A stretch of 64,000 nucleotides of DNA from the NCBI RefSeq assembly GCF_009765215.1, contig NZ_VLNV01000010.1, positions 60,155 to 124,154 on the forward strand. Reading direction: 5' to 3'. Below the pieces are notes generated by a model. It made no database searches. It saw nothing but the letters and a program-made list of their open reading frames with translations, and was not told the DNA's origin. Origin of the DNA: Lysobacter prati (lineage in GTDB: Bacteria > Pseudomonadota > Gammaproteobacteria > Xanthomonadales > Xanthomonadaceae). The position numbers were made by a program, and so were the translations under genes. This document shows positions 9,445 through 18,472 of the stretch, piece by piece; positions within the stretch are counted from its first letter, which is position 1, and the number at the start of each line of letters is the position of its first letter.

Positions 9445-10278
9445 TCAATACACGGTCGCGCGCGCCTGCACGAAGGCGTAGAAAAACACGGCATTGGGAT
9501 CGTTCTGGACCTGGTGCATCTCGCGGCGCATGCCGTCGACGACATCCGGCGTCACGCGCTGCGCAGCAAGCAGCTGATCGGCGGCGGACAACAGCAGTTC
9601 CTCCCAGAACGCGATCATGGTCTTGCGTCGCGCCGGTTCGCGATTGTCGAAGTAGAACGTCTTGACCACGGTGGAGACGTCGCGGAATCCGCCAGCGAGC
9701 AGCAGGTTGCCAAGCTTGGCGCCGACGAACGGATCGCCACCGCTCTCGTACTGGAAATCATTGAACGCCATCCAGTAGCGCCAGACGTTCGGCGAGTAGG
9801 GGTCGAGCAGGAACGAGGAGTTCATCACCTCGGTGATGTAGACCGGCGCACCCGGCGCGAGCACGCGCCGCACTTCGTTGAGCACGCGTGCGGGCGAGGG
9901 CACGTGCTCGAGCACCCAGCACAGGAAGGCGGCGTCGAAGCTGCGTGGTTCAAACGCAAGGTTGGTCGCATCGGCCAGGTGCAGGTCGTAGCGACCCTGG
10001 AGCCACGACATCGAACCGAGGTTGGCGCGGGCGGCACCGAGCTGGGCTTCGTTGAGGTCGACGCAGGTCGCATGCAGGTCCGGGAACCGGCGCAACAGGA
10101 TCTCGGTCTGCGCGCCGACGCCACTGCCGATCTCGAGCAGGCGACGCACGCCGCTGTAGTCGATGTCGTGGAAGATCGTCGATTCGGCCAGCCGTGCCTG
10201 CTTCATCAGGCGTGCCTGCTCGGTCTGCGAGAAACCGTGCAGGTAGGGGAACTCGGTGGCGCTGGATGACTCGCTCAT
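9445..10278 (-). CDS. Class I SAM-dependent methyltransferase
   Basis: The chosen start (MSESSSATEFPYLHGF, preceded by GGAGGTCAC) gives 277 residues. Motif I of the Rossmann methyltransferase fold is visible as LLEIGSGVGAQTEILL. It is followed by the acidic strand end ATCVDLNE, DATNLAF, FLCWVLEHVP (motif IV region) and a post-motif VLAPGAPVYITEVM. The substrate cannot be read from sequence; the EHVPSPARVLNEVRRVL segment is typical of small-molecule or lipid methyltransferases of the Methyltransf_11/25 type. The gene is monocistronic, with dusB upstream on the same strand 55 bases away. Confidence 0.85.
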   Translation of the reverse strand: MSESSSATEFPYLHGFSQTEQARLMKQARLAESTIFHDIDYSGVRRLLEIGSGVGAQTEILLRRFPDLHATCVDLNEAQLGAARANLGSMSWLQGRYDLHLADATNLAFEPRSFDAAFLCWVLEHVPSPARVLNEVRRVLAPGAPVYITEVMNSSFLLDPYSPNVWRYWMAFNDFQYESGGDPFVGAKLGNLLLAGGFRDVSTVVKTFYFDNREPARRKTMIAFWEELLLSAADQLLAAQRVTPDVVDGMRREMHQVQNDPNAVFFYAFVQARATVY

Positions 10279-10333
10279 GTGACCTCCAATGCGGAGCTCA
10301 TGCCGTTGCGAGCACGCTGCTACGTGCATGCCC

Positions 10334-11347
10334 TCACGCGGCGGCAGGGAGTTCCGGGGTGACGCCCGCGATCAGGGCATCGAAGTATTCGCCGGTCAGG
10401 TGCAGTTGCGCCTGGGCGGTTTCAGCGCGGTTGACCACGGCGCGAAACGCCTGGTTCTCCGGGCGATCCTTGGCGTACCAGCCCAGGTGCTTGCGGGCGA
10501 TGCGCACGCCGGAGATTTCGCCGTAGAACTCATGGAGATGATGCAGGTGGCCGATGAGCACATCGCGCACCTCCAGCACGGTCGGCTCGGGCAGCAGTTC
10601 GCCGCTGGCGAGGTAATGGGCGATCTCGCGGAAGATCCATGGCCGGCCCTGCGCGGCACGGCCGACCAGCACCGCGTCGCAGCCGGTACGCGCCAGTACC
10701 TCGGCGGCCTTTTGCGGCGAGTCGACGTCGCCATTGGCGAACACCGGAATCGACAGCGCCGCCTTCACTTCGGCGATCGTGTCGTATTCGGCGCTGCCGG
10801 TGTACTGCTGGTCGCGCGTGCGGCCATGCACGGCGAGTGCGGCAATGCCGGCGCTCTGCGCGACTTTCGCTATGGCCAGCGCATTGCGCTGGTCGGCGGC
10901 CCAGCCGGTGCGGATCTTCAGCGTCACCGGCACGTCGACGGCGCTGACCACCGCATCGAGGATGCGCGCGACCAGCGCCTCGTCGCGCATCAGCGCTGAG
11001 CCGGCCCACGCATTGCAGACTTTCTTGGCCGGGCAGCCCATGTTGATGTCGATGATCTGTGCGCCGTGGTCGACGTTGTAGCGCGCCGCATCGGCCATCA
11101 CCTCCGGCACGGTGCCGGCGATCTGCACGCTGATCGGCGCGGGCTCGCCGTCGTGGTCCATGCGATGGCGCGACTTGGCGGTGTTCCAGAAGCGGGGGTC
11201 GGAGGTGGTCATCTCCGACACGCACAGGCCCGCGCCCAGGCGCTTGCTCAGCACCCGGAACGGTTTGTCGGTAACGCCGGCCATGGGCGCCAGGATGACC
11301 CTGGGCGCGATCTGGTAGGGGCCGATAAGGAAGGACGTGTCCGCCAT
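10334..11347 (-). CDS. dusB: tRNA-dihydrouridine synthase B
   Basis: DusB reduces specific uridines in the tRNA D-loop using FMN and NADPH. The 337-residue protein has VILAPMAGVTDKPFR at 18-31 (FMN-binding family signature), SVQIAG, and INMGCPAKKVCNAWAGSALM at 101-120 containing the catalytic Cys105. It also has LKIRTGW, VHGRTRDQQYTG and VFANGDVDS. The start at MADTSF was preferred over an ATG three codons upstream. In many gammaproteobacteria dusB is followed by fis; here no fis lies downstream on the same strand, where a methyltransferase gene follows instead. Confidence 0.93.
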   Translation of the reverse strand: MADTSFLIGPYQIAPRVILAPMAGVTDKPFRVLSKRLGAGLCVSEMTTSDPRFWNTAKSRHRMDHDGEPAPISVQIAGTVPEVMADAARYNVDHGAQIIDINMGCPAKKVCNAWAGSALMRDEALVARILDAVVSAVDVPVTLKIRTGWAADQRNALAIAKVAQSAGIAALAVHGRTRDQQYTGSAEYDTIAEVKAALSIPVFANGDVDSPQKAAEVLARTGCDAVLVGRAAQGRPWIFREIAHYLASGELLPEPTVLEVRDVLIGHLHHLHEFYGEISGVRIARKHLGWYAKDRPENQAFRAVVNRAETAQAQLHLTGEYFDALIAGVTPELPAAA

Positions 11348-11368
11348 GGCGAGCATTGTAGCGGGCTG

Positions 11369-12442
11369 TCAGCGACGCCCGCGCCGACGCCGCCAGAACA
11401 GGAACCCGGTCACCAGCAGGAACATCGGCAGCAACCCGACCGCCGCCGTGGCCCACTTCATCACGCTGCCGCCCACCGCGCCGACATGCAGCGGAAAGAT
11501 CGCCTGGCTCATGCGCATGCCCAGCCGGTTGGCGGTGGCATCGTTCACCTGCAGCAGGCCTGCATCGGCTTTGGCGATCGCGATCGTGCTGCGCCCGACC
11601 GGATGCCATTCACCGTCGGCGCGCGCGCGGAACGAGACCACGCCATCACCGGCCTTTGGCACCGAAACCCGGCTCAGCCGCGCACTAGGCAATGCCGCAT
11701 CGGCCTGGCGCAGGACGCGCGGCCAGTCGACCGCGCCCTCGCCTGCGAACTTGGGCGGCTTCACCGTGTCACCGCCGAACGTGCCCACCAGCACTGCCTG
11801 AAATCCCTTCGAGTACACCATGCCGACGCCGGTCAGCGTCGCCAGCAACAGCAGCGGAAACAGCAATGCGGCACTGCTGCGGTGCCAGCTCAGCCAGCGC
11901 CGCACCGGCGGGCCCGAGTGCATCTTCAGGTGCGCCAGCCATTGCCCGCGTCGCGGCCACCACAGGTACAAGCCGGTCAGGATCAGGCCCAGCGCGATCC
12001 AGCCGAACACGCCCAGCACTTCCTCGCCGGCTTCGCCGCCGAGCAGATGGGTATGCCAGTCGTGCAGCCACATCAGCACGTCGTCTTCGTGGCTGCGGTA
12101 GAGCAGCAGCGCGCCGTCCTCTGGCGCGAAGTAGGCGCGATGGCCGTCTTCGAAGTAGCCCTGCCAGACCGGCAGGTCATCGTTCGGAAGGTCGAGCGAG
12201 CGCAGGCCCTCGGGCTGCCAGCGTTCGATCAGCGAGGCCAGCACGCGACCATCGGCCACCGCGGCGTGCTGTGCCAGTTGCGGGTGCTGCAGGCGCAACA
12301 GGTCGGTGTGGAACACCAGCACGGTGCCGGTCAGCGCCACCAGCGCGAACACGACACCGACGCTGAGACCGACCCACAGGTGCAGCCACGACAGCACTGC
12401 CCGCAGGCGGCGCGAAAACGGTCGTGGCGCGGAGCCGGTCAT
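11369..12442 (-). CDS. PepSY-associated transmembrane protein (iron-uptake companion)
   Basis: This 357-residue inner-membrane protein has four apparent transmembrane segments: WLHLWVGLSVGVVFALVALT near the N-terminus, LGVFGWIALGLILTGLYLWW, ALLFPLLLLATLTGVGMVY, and MFLLVTGFLFWRRRRGRR at the C-terminus. HDWHTHLLGG and WLSWHRSSA histidines match the PepSY-TM family, whose members often accompany siderophore receptors and are thought to help reduce or handle iron at the inner membrane. The start codon overlaps the stop of the TonB receptor gene (ATGA), so the two are translationally coupled. The iron-reductase idea is inference. Confidence 0.86.
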   Translation of the reverse strand: MTGSAPRPFSRRLRAVLSWLHLWVGLSVGVVFALVALTGTVLVFHTDLLRLQHPQLAQHAAVADGRVLASLIERWQPEGLRSLDLPNDDLPVWQGYFEDGHRAYFAPEDGALLLYRSHEDDVLMWLHDWHTHLLGGEAGEEVLGVFGWIALGLILTGLYLWWPRRGQWLAHLKMHSGPPVRRWLSWHRSSAALLFPLLLLATLTGVGMVYSKGFQAVLVGTFGGDTVKPPKFAGEGAVDWPRVLRQADAALPSARLSRVSVPKAGDGVVSFRARADGEWHPVGRSTIAIAKADAGLLQVNDATANRLGMRMSQAIFPLHVGAVGGSVMKWATAAVGLLPMFLLVTGFLFWRRRRGRR

Positions 12443-14604
12443 CAGAAGCGATTGGCCCAGCTCAGGGTCAGCACGCGGCCACGGCCGGCGACGTAGGTGT
12501 CGTTGCGCGGCGTGCTCTGCGAGTAGTAGGTAACGTACTGCTCGCCGAACAGGTTCTCGATGCCGACGTTGAGCTGTCCCAGCGGTAGCTTGAAGCGGGT
12601 CTGCAGGTCTACCGTGGTGTAGCCATCGAAATCGGCGACCTCGACGCCACGCAGGTCGAACTCGCGATCGAGCGACTGGCCGGCCTGCAGGCGCGTGGCG
12701 ATGCCCGGCGTCCAGTCCTGGTCCCAGAACGCGGTGATGCGGTCGGGGCTGACGTTGATGCCGGGCAGGTCGCTGTCGACGCGGTCGTCGCCGTTGCTGT
12801 CGTAGCGACCGTCGGTCTGCGCGTAGCCGATGCCGATGCGGGTCGCCTCGCTGAACTGCCAGGCGACGTTGGCCTCGATGCCTTCGATCTCGGTGCGTTC
12901 GCGCACGACGTTGTAGCTCTGGCTGCCCGGGTCGAAGGCCAGTCGCGAGCCCAGGTCCGAGTCGGACTGGTAGATGGCCAGGTGCGCGAGCCAGCGGCCG
13001 TCGTCGTAGTCGACGCCGATTTCCTGGTTGTCGGCGATCACCGGCGACAGGTCGACCAGCGTGTCCACGCGCTGGCCAGGCGTGCTGATGCCGCGCAGGA
13101 CGCGGCCGATGTCGGCGACGCTGTAGCCTTCCGAATACGAGGCGTAGAGCTTGAGCGAGTCGGTGACTTCCCAGACCGCGCCGAAGTTGGGCAGCACTTC
13201 GCTCGTGGTCGGCGATCCGCCCTCGACGAACTGGCCGCCATTGTTGGACGGAATGGTGGTGAAGTCGTCGACCTTGAGCTTGCCGCGCTCGTAGCGCAGG
13301 CCGCCGCTGAGCATCACGCGGTCGGCCACCCACCATTCGGCCTGCACGAACGGCGACACGGATTCGTAAGTGGTCTTCGGCACCCAGTCGAGGTGGCTGA
13401 CGACCAGTTCCTGGTGCGTGGTGTCGCGGGCCAGGTCGAGGCCCGTGGTGACGCGCAGGCGCAGGCCGAACAGGTCGCCGCGAGACCAGCTGAACTTGCC
13501 ACCAAGCTTTTCGGACACGTTCTGCGACTGGTCGAACCAGTGCAGGTCGCGGCCGTCGCCCCAGAAGTTGCCCCAGTCGGTGCCGCCGTACAGTGCTTCG
13601 AAGTCGACCCAGTACAGCTGCGCCTGGAAGTAGCCGCCGGCCAGTGCCTTGTCGGTGTAGTCCAGGTTCAACGAGGTCGAGCGGTTGCGCGGACCATCGC
13701 CTTCCTTCTCGCCGCGGATCGAGGTCGCGAGCTGGCCGGTGGCGATGTTGCCGTTGACGGTGGCGTAATCGTTGTTGCCCTGCAACTCGTAGTGGTTGAC
13801 GGTCAGCTGCAGGCGCTGCTCTTCATTGATGTTCCAGCCGCCCTTGGCGAACAGGTTGTACGACTGCGCGTCCATCAGGTCGCCCTGCACGTCGTTGACG
13901 GCGATCGCGTTGCCGTCGCCGTCGTAGTACAGGCCCTCGCTGGCGTAGGAGGCACCGCCGACGAAGTCGAAGGCGCCACTGCGCGTGCCCAGAACATACG
14001 AAGCGCGGTAGCCTGTGCTGTCGCTCTCGTGCGGCAGGGCGCTGCTGGCGGCGACGTTGACGTCCTGGAAGGTTTCGCCGTCCTGGCGCGGGGCACGCTT
14101 GGTGATGATGTTGATGATGCCGCCCGATGCGCCCAGGCCTTGCAGCGCGTTGGCGCCATGGATGACCTCGATGCGCTCGATCATCGCCGGGTCGATGGTG
14201 TGGCCGTCACGGCCGCCTTCGCGCAGCGGCGTCGACTGCGGCACGCCGTCGACCAGGTACAGCGGCTTGCGGCCGCGAAGGGTTTCGCCGCCGTTTGTCA
14301 GCTTCTGCCGCGAGGGCGAGAACGACGGGATCAGATTGGCCAGAACCTGCGAGATGTCCTGGGTCAGCGCCAACTGCTGCTGCAGCTGCTTCTGGTCGAT
14401 AACGGTGATGGTATTTGGCAATGCCGCATCCGAGTCGGGAATGCGGCTGGTGCTGGCCGAAACGGTGACGCGGTCGATGTCGGTGGCCGTATCGGCGGGC
14501 GCCTCGGCTGCGCGCGCTTCGGCGGCGTGCACTTCTGCGGCATGGGCAACGGGCATGGCAAGTGCCGCCAGCAGGGCGCTGGCAAGGTGGTGTCGACGGA
14601 GCAT
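12442..14604 (-). CDS. TonB-dependent siderophore receptor
   Basis: This is a 720-residue outer-membrane gated channel that imports a ferric chelate using TonB energy. A signal peptide (LASALLAALAMPVAHAA) is followed by IDRVTVSAS (TonB-box region). The plug domain carries NTITVIDQKQL, GETLRGRKPLYLVDGVP and IEVIHGANALQGLGASGGIINIITK. Many beta-strand segments follow, and the protein ends in an aromatic-terminated strand, RVLTLSWANRF, typical of outer-membrane barrels. A Fur-like box lies about 40 bases upstream. The coupled PepSY protein downstream supports iron uptake; the specific siderophore is unknown. Confidence 0.92.
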   Translation of the reverse strand: MLRRHHLASALLAALAMPVAHAAEVHAAEARAAEAPADTATDIDRVTVSASTSRIPDSDAALPNTITVIDQKQLQQQLALTQDISQVLANLIPSFSPSRQKLTNGGETLRGRKPLYLVDGVPQSTPLREGGRDGHTIDPAMIERIEVIHGANALQGLGASGGIINIITKRAPRQDGETFQDVNVAASSALPHESDSTGYRASYVLGTRSGAFDFVGGASYASEGLYYDGDGNAIAVNDVQGDLMDAQSYNLFAKGGWNINEEQRLQLTVNHYELQGNNDYATVNGNIATGQLATSIRGEKEGDGPRNRSTSLNLDYTDKALAGGYFQAQLYWVDFEALYGGTDWGNFWGDGRDLHWFDQSQNVSEKLGGKFSWSRGDLFGLRLRVTTGLDLARDTTHQELVVSHLDWVPKTTYESVSPFVQAEWWVADRVMLSGGLRYERGKLKVDDFTTIPSNNGGQFVEGGSPTTSEVLPNFGAVWEVTDSLKLYASYSEGYSVADIGRVLRGISTPGQRVDTLVDLSPVIADNQEIGVDYDDGRWLAHLAIYQSDSDLGSRLAFDPGSQSYNVVRERTEIEGIEANVAWQFSEATRIGIGYAQTDGRYDSNGDDRVDSDLPGINVSPDRITAFWDQDWTPGIATRLQAGQSLDREFDLRGVEVADFDGYTTVDLQTRFKLPLGQLNVGIENLFGEQYVTYYSQSTPRNDTYVAGRGRVLTLSWANRF

Positions 14605-14644
14605 GGGGGAGGGGGATCCGGACTTCGAGTTAGGCGCGTATGTT

Positions 14645-14663
14645 AATGCGAACCATTCGCGTT
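14645..14663 (-). promoter_or_regulatory. Fur-box-like operator for the siderophore receptor
   Basis: AATGCGAACCATTCGCGTT resembles the 19-bp Fur palindrome (AATGnGAATCATTnnCATT type) with the G/C substitutions often seen in Xanthomonadaceae. It is 40 bases before the receptor ATG on the minus strand, where it would overlap a promoter. Iron-dependent repression is inferred. Confidence 0.68.
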
Positions 14664-14714
14664 TTACAGGCCGGGTTGCAGGCCGAGTCTGGCGAATCGG
14701 ACCAGGGAGGGCGT

Positions 14715-15689
14715 CTAGGCGCCGAAACGCGCCCGCAGATCCGCCTCGTGCGGCATCGCCGTGGCCGCACCATCGCGCTCCGTCGACAAGCCGGCATAGC
14801 GGTTGGCGAAGTGCACGTGGTCGGCGAACGCCGCATCGCCGCGGCGTGCCAGAGAGGCGGCGAGGGCGCCGTTGAAGGCGTCGCCGGCACCGGTGGTGTC
14901 GACCGGCCGCACTGCGGCAGCGGCAACCCGGTAATGCGTGCGCGCATCGTTGCGCAGATCCGGACTCGCGTGCGAGACAAAACAACCTGCCGCGCCCAGG
15001 GTGATCACCACCGTGCCGTGCGGCAGCAGGCTCCTGCACAGTGCGTGCAGGGTGTCATCGTCCTGCGCAGCCAGCATGGCGGCATCGACTTGTTGGGCCG
15101 TGAGGCGGCCGAGTTGTGCGCAGAACTCGGTTTCGTTCGGCGTGATCACATCCGCCAGTGACAGCAGCGACGCCGGTGCATGGGCATCGGCCGGCGCCGG
15201 GTTCAGCACTGTCATCACGCCGGCGACGCGCGCCGCGGAGAACGCGGCCTCGACGGCGGCCAGCGGTGATTCCAGCTGCGCCAGCACGACCCGCGCCACG
15301 GCAATGGTGCTGGCCTGCTGGCTGACGAAATCGGCCGACAGCTCGGCGTTGGCACCGGGCCCGATCACGATCGAATTGCGTCCCGCGTGATCGACGTAGA
15401 TCCCGGCCGTGCCGGTAGGCGCATGGCTGGGCAGGTCGTGCAGGTCGATGTCGTCGGCCACGGCCAGCGCATGCGCGAGCTGGCCGCCGAGATCGTCGCC
15501 GAGCGCGCAGACGAAACTGGTCTTCGCGCCGGCCCGTGCAGCGGCCGTGGCCTGGTTGAAGCCCTTGCCGCCGGGCCCGGTACGGTAGTGCCCGGCGAGG
15601 GTCTCGCCGGGGCGTGGCAGCGTCGCCACCGTCCACACGTGGTCGACGTTGAACGAGCCGACCACCACCACGCGCGCGCTGTCGCTCAT
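14715..15689 (-). CDS. PfkB-family carbohydrate kinase (ribokinase-like)
   Basis: This 324-residue cytoplasmic kinase has both PfkB signatures: GPGGKGFNQATAAARAGA in the N-terminal half and DTTGAGDAFNGALAASLAR in the C-terminal half, with the catalytic Asp in GAGD. VLNPAPA and ITPNETE are ribokinase-like substrate-lid and phosphate-site motifs. It starts 14 bases after the stop of a concentrative nucleoside transporter on the same strand. A role in phosphorylating ribose released from imported nucleosides, or a nucleoside itself, is therefore likely. The exact substrate is not proven. Confidence 0.87.
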   Translation of the reverse strand: MSDSARVVVVGSFNVDHVWTVATLPRPGETLAGHYRTGPGGKGFNQATAAARAGAKTSFVCALGDDLGGQLAHALAVADDIDLHDLPSHAPTGTAGIYVDHAGRNSIVIGPGANAELSADFVSQQASTIAVARVVLAQLESPLAAVEAAFSAARVAGVMTVLNPAPADAHAPASLLSLADVITPNETEFCAQLGRLTAQQVDAAMLAAQDDDTLHALCRSLLPHGTVVITLGAAGCFVSHASPDLRNDARTHYRVAAAAVRPVDTTGAGDAFNGALAASLARRGDAAFADHVHFANRYAGLSTERDGAATAMPHEADLRARFGA

Positions 15690-15703
15690 GCCTGCGCTCG
15701 GAC

Positions 15704-16999
15704 TCAGCTGAAGTAGGTGAGCACGCCGGCGATCGTGGCGGTCATGAAGGTCGCGATCGAACCGCCGAGCACGGCGCGCAGGCCGAAGCGGGCGAGGTCC
15801 TGGCGACGCTCCGGTGCCAGTCCGCCGATGCCGCCGATCTGGATCGCGATCGAGCTGAAGTTGGCGAAGCCGCACAGCGCGTAGGTGGCGACCAGGCGGC
15901 CCTGTTCGCTCAGCGTGACGCCTGCGACCTTGCCGTTGACGATGTCGGCCAGCTGCAGGTAGGCAACGAATTCGTTGATCACCACCTTCTGCCCGATCAG
16001 GCTGCCGACCACCGGTGCATCCGCCCACGGCGTACCGATCACCCAGGCCAGCGGCGCCAGCACGTAGCCGAAGATCGCCGCAAGGTCGGTCGGCTTGCCG
16101 ATCGCCGCGGCAATGCCGGTGACTTCGCCCAGCCAGGTCAGCGGCCAGTTGATCATCGCGATCAGGGCGATGAAGGCCAGCAGCATCGCGCCGATGTTCA
16201 GCGCCAGGCGCAGGCCGTCGCCGGCACCGGCGGCGGCTGCATCGATGATGTTGGCGGTGTTCTTTTCCACTTCCATCTTGACCGTGCCGCGGGTCAGCGG
16301 CTCACCGGTCTCGGGCACGAGGATCTTGGCGATGACCAGCGTGGCCGGCGCGGCCATGATCGATGCGGCCAGCAGGTGCTTGGCGTAGAACGCCTGCTGC
16401 TCCGGATCGCCGCCGCCGAGCATGCCGACGTAGGCCGCGAGAACGCCGCCTGCGATGTGGGCCATGCCGCCGATCATCATCGTGATCAGCTCCGACTCGG
16501 TCATCTTCGCAATGTACGGACGCACCGTCAGCGGCGCCTCGGTCTGGCCGATGAAGACGCTGGCGCAGACGCTTGTGGTTTCTGCGCCGGACACGCGCAT
16601 GACCTTGGTGATCGCCCAGGCCATCGCCCGCACCACCGCCTGCATCACGCCCAGGTGATAGAGCACGCCCATCAGCGCGGCGAAGAAGATGATGGTCGGC
16701 AGCACCTGGAAGGCGAAGATGAAGCCATAGGTCGACGTGTCCATCAGGCTGCCGAAGATGAACTTCGAGCCTTCGCCGACGAAGCTGAGCACTTTGACGA
16801 AGCCGTGGCCGATGGCGTCGAACGCCTCGCGGCCACCGGGCATCAGCAGCACGACCGCGGCGAATGCGATCTGCAGCGACACGCCGGTGAGGACGAGTTT
16901 CCAGTCGACCCGGCGCTTGTTGATCGAGAACAACCAGGCAATGCCGATCAGTACAGACAGGCCAAACAGGCCAAATGCCACGCGCGCAATTGCTTCCAC
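15704..16999 (-). CDS. Concentrative nucleoside transporter (NupC/CNT family)
   Basis: This 431-residue inner-membrane symporter moves nucleosides with protons or sodium. Family features include LSVLIGIAWLFSINKRRVDWK at the N-terminus, FAFQVLPTIIFFAALMGVLYHLG, the conserved FIGQTEAPLTVRPYI substrate-site motif, MTESELITMMIGGMAHIAGGVLAAY, and the C-terminal KVVINEFVAYLQLA and YALCGFANFSSIAIQIGGIG segments. About ten hydrophobic stretches fit the CNT fold. It is the first gene of a two-gene unit with the PfkB kinase downstream, suggesting nucleoside scavenging. Confidence 0.93.
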   Translation of the reverse strand: MEAIARVAFGLFGLSVLIGIAWLFSINKRRVDWKLVLTGVSLQIAFAAVVLLMPGGREAFDAIGHGFVKVLSFVGEGSKFIFGSLMDTSTYGFIFAFQVLPTIIFFAALMGVLYHLGVMQAVVRAMAWAITKVMRVSGAETTSVCASVFIGQTEAPLTVRPYIAKMTESELITMMIGGMAHIAGGVLAAYVGMLGGGDPEQQAFYAKHLLAASIMAAPATLVIAKILVPETGEPLTRGTVKMEVEKNTANIIDAAAAGAGDGLRLALNIGAMLLAFIALIAMINWPLTWLGEVTGIAAAIGKPTDLAAIFGYVLAPLAWVIGTPWADAPVVGSLIGQKVVINEFVAYLQLADIVNGKVAGVTLSEQGRLVATYALCGFANFSSIAIQIGGIGGLAPERRQDLARFGLRAVLGGSIATFMTATIAGVLTYFS

Positions 17000-17087
17000 T
17001 CAGTTCTCCCCAGGCGACCGGCAGTCGGCAGCGCGTGTTGTTGTAATAGGCCCGCCGCAGCGGCGGCGCGGCGTAGTTTACCCGGCA

Positions 17088-17234
17088 ACTCCCCCTCCCT
17101 GGCCTGCGGCCTGTCCCTCTCCCACAGGGGGAGAGGGTAACGCTGGGATTGCGGTTGCTCCCTCTCCGCATGCAGTGGCTCCCTCTCCCCTTGTGGGAGA
17201 GGGACAGGCCGCCGCAGGCGGCCAGGGAGAGGGG
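17088..17234. repeat. Long imperfect inverted repeat with CCCTCTCCC arms
   Basis: The left arm (about 17088-17126: CTCCCCCTCCCTGGCCTGCG, then CTGTCCCTCTCCCAC) is complementary to the right arm (about 17193-17234: GTGGGAGAGGGACAGGCCGC, then CCAGGGAGAGGGG). The spacer itself carries CCCTCTCC blocks. It lies between the nupC promoter side and the 3' end of a convergently oriented GGDEF gene's coding strand. This looks like a mobile-type intergenic palindrome; no gene is encoded. Confidence 0.8.
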
Positions 17235-17242
17235 TCGGGGCC

Positions 17243-18379
17243 TCAGCCGTCCCGCGCCACCACCTTGTTCCGCCCCTGCAGCTTGGCCTGCTGCAGTCGC
17301 CCGTCGGCCCGGCGCAGCAGCCGTGACAGGTCCGAACCCTCGTGCGGAAACCCCGCCAGGCCGGCGCTGAAGCTCAACGGCATCGCGTCGGCGCCGCGCT
17401 CGGGCAGGAACGGTCGCTCGCCCAGGGCCCGGCGGATCGCATCCACGCGTTCCCAGGCCGTGCCGATGGGCTTGCGCAGCAGCAGCACGAATTCCTCGCC
17501 GCCGATCCGCACCAGCCACTCGCCCGGTTCGGCCAGCTCGCGCAGCACCGCCACGACGTGGCGCAGGGCGCGGTCGCCGGCATGGTGGCCGTGGGCATCG
17601 TTGATGCGCTTGAAGTGGTCCAGGTCGATCAGGGCCAGGGTCAGGCTGTCGCCGTCGTGGCGGACGCTGTCGAACAGGCGCGGCACGCGATGCAGCAGCC
17701 AGGTGCGGTTGGGCAGGCGGGTCAGGCCGTCAGTGCCCGACAGTTCCACCAGGCGCTGCATCCGGTAGACCACCATGGCGGTGATCAGGGTGAACATCAT
17801 CAGCAGCACCAGCCGCTGGGCCTGGCTGCCCAGGGTCACCGAGCCGTAGTCACTAGACAGCAGCTGCTCCGGTGAGCTGGCCAGGGCGAACACCGCCAGC
17901 ACCAGAATCCCGTACTGGCCGATCGCCAGGGCGCCGGCAAACAGGGCGATGCGGCCGTCACTGCGCAGCGCTGTCAACAGGATCGCCAGGATGTAGCCGC
18001 ACCAGACGATGAGGCTGTTGAGCCCGGCCGGCAGGTGGTTGGCCGCCAGCGCGACCAGCACCAGCGTGGTCGCGGTGACGTCGAAGGCGGACGAGGCGAA
18101 GGGCAGCCAGCGGAACAGGCGCCGGCGCCTCGCCAGCGACAGCCACAGCTGGGCAAAGATGTTGACGACCAGGGCGCCGCCGAGGCCGATCATGGTCTCG
18201 TTGATGCCACCGCCGCCGAGCGCGTTGGCCAGCGGCAACAGCAGCAGCATCGCCGCGAGGGCGGCGCGCAGGCGCGCCACCAGCAGTTCGCCGCCGGCGC
18301 CGATCTCGAGCATGATTTCGTCCGGTCGCGCCAGCAAAGAAGCGACGACCTCGCGGATCCTGCCGCCTGTCATGTGCAT
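17243..18379 (-). CDS. Membrane diguanylate cyclase (GGDEF domain)
   Basis: The protein has 378 residues. Residues about 30-210 form six or so hydrophobic segments (for example LRAALAAMLLLLPLANAL, VTATTLVLVALAAN, YGILVLAVFALASS), an inner-membrane sensor of no recognised class. The C-terminal 165 residues are a GGDEF domain: SGTDGLTRLPNRTWLLHRV, LIDLDHFKRINDAHGHHAGD and the intact active site RIGGEEF. It should make cyclic di-GMP. No RxxD inhibitory site is obvious just upstream of GGEEF. A start at MHMTGG was chosen; an ATG ten codons further upstream is possible. Confidence 0.88.
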   Translation of the reverse strand: MHMTGGRIREVVASLLARPDEIMLEIGAGGELLVARLRAALAAMLLLLPLANALGGGGINETMIGLGGALVVNIFAQLWLSLARRRRLFRWLPFASSAFDVTATTLVLVALAANHLPAGLNSLIVWCGYILAILLTALRSDGRIALFAGALAIGQYGILVLAVFALASSPEQLLSSDYGSVTLGSQAQRLVLLMMFTLITAMVVYRMQRLVELSGTDGLTRLPNRTWLLHRVPRLFDSVRHDGDSLTLALIDLDHFKRINDAHGHHAGDRALRHVVAVLRELAEPGEWLVRIGGEEFVLLLRKPIGTAWERVDAIRRALGERPFLPERGADAMPLSFSAGLAGFPHEGSDLSRLLRRADGRLQQAKLQGRNKVVARDG

Positions 18380-18472
18380 CGGTGTCCCCTGGATGCCCGG
18401 GCCGAGCATAGCGCGGGTCCCGGGTCGGCATGCAGGGGAGGGAGGGGGGCGAGCCGGAAGCCCCTGCCGCGG

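Noticed and set aside
12442-15039. N-terminal extension of the TonB receptor to 865 residues
   Set aside because: The extra part runs through the Fur-like box and the end of the next gene; the signal peptide begins at MLRRHHLASALLAALAM (start 14604).
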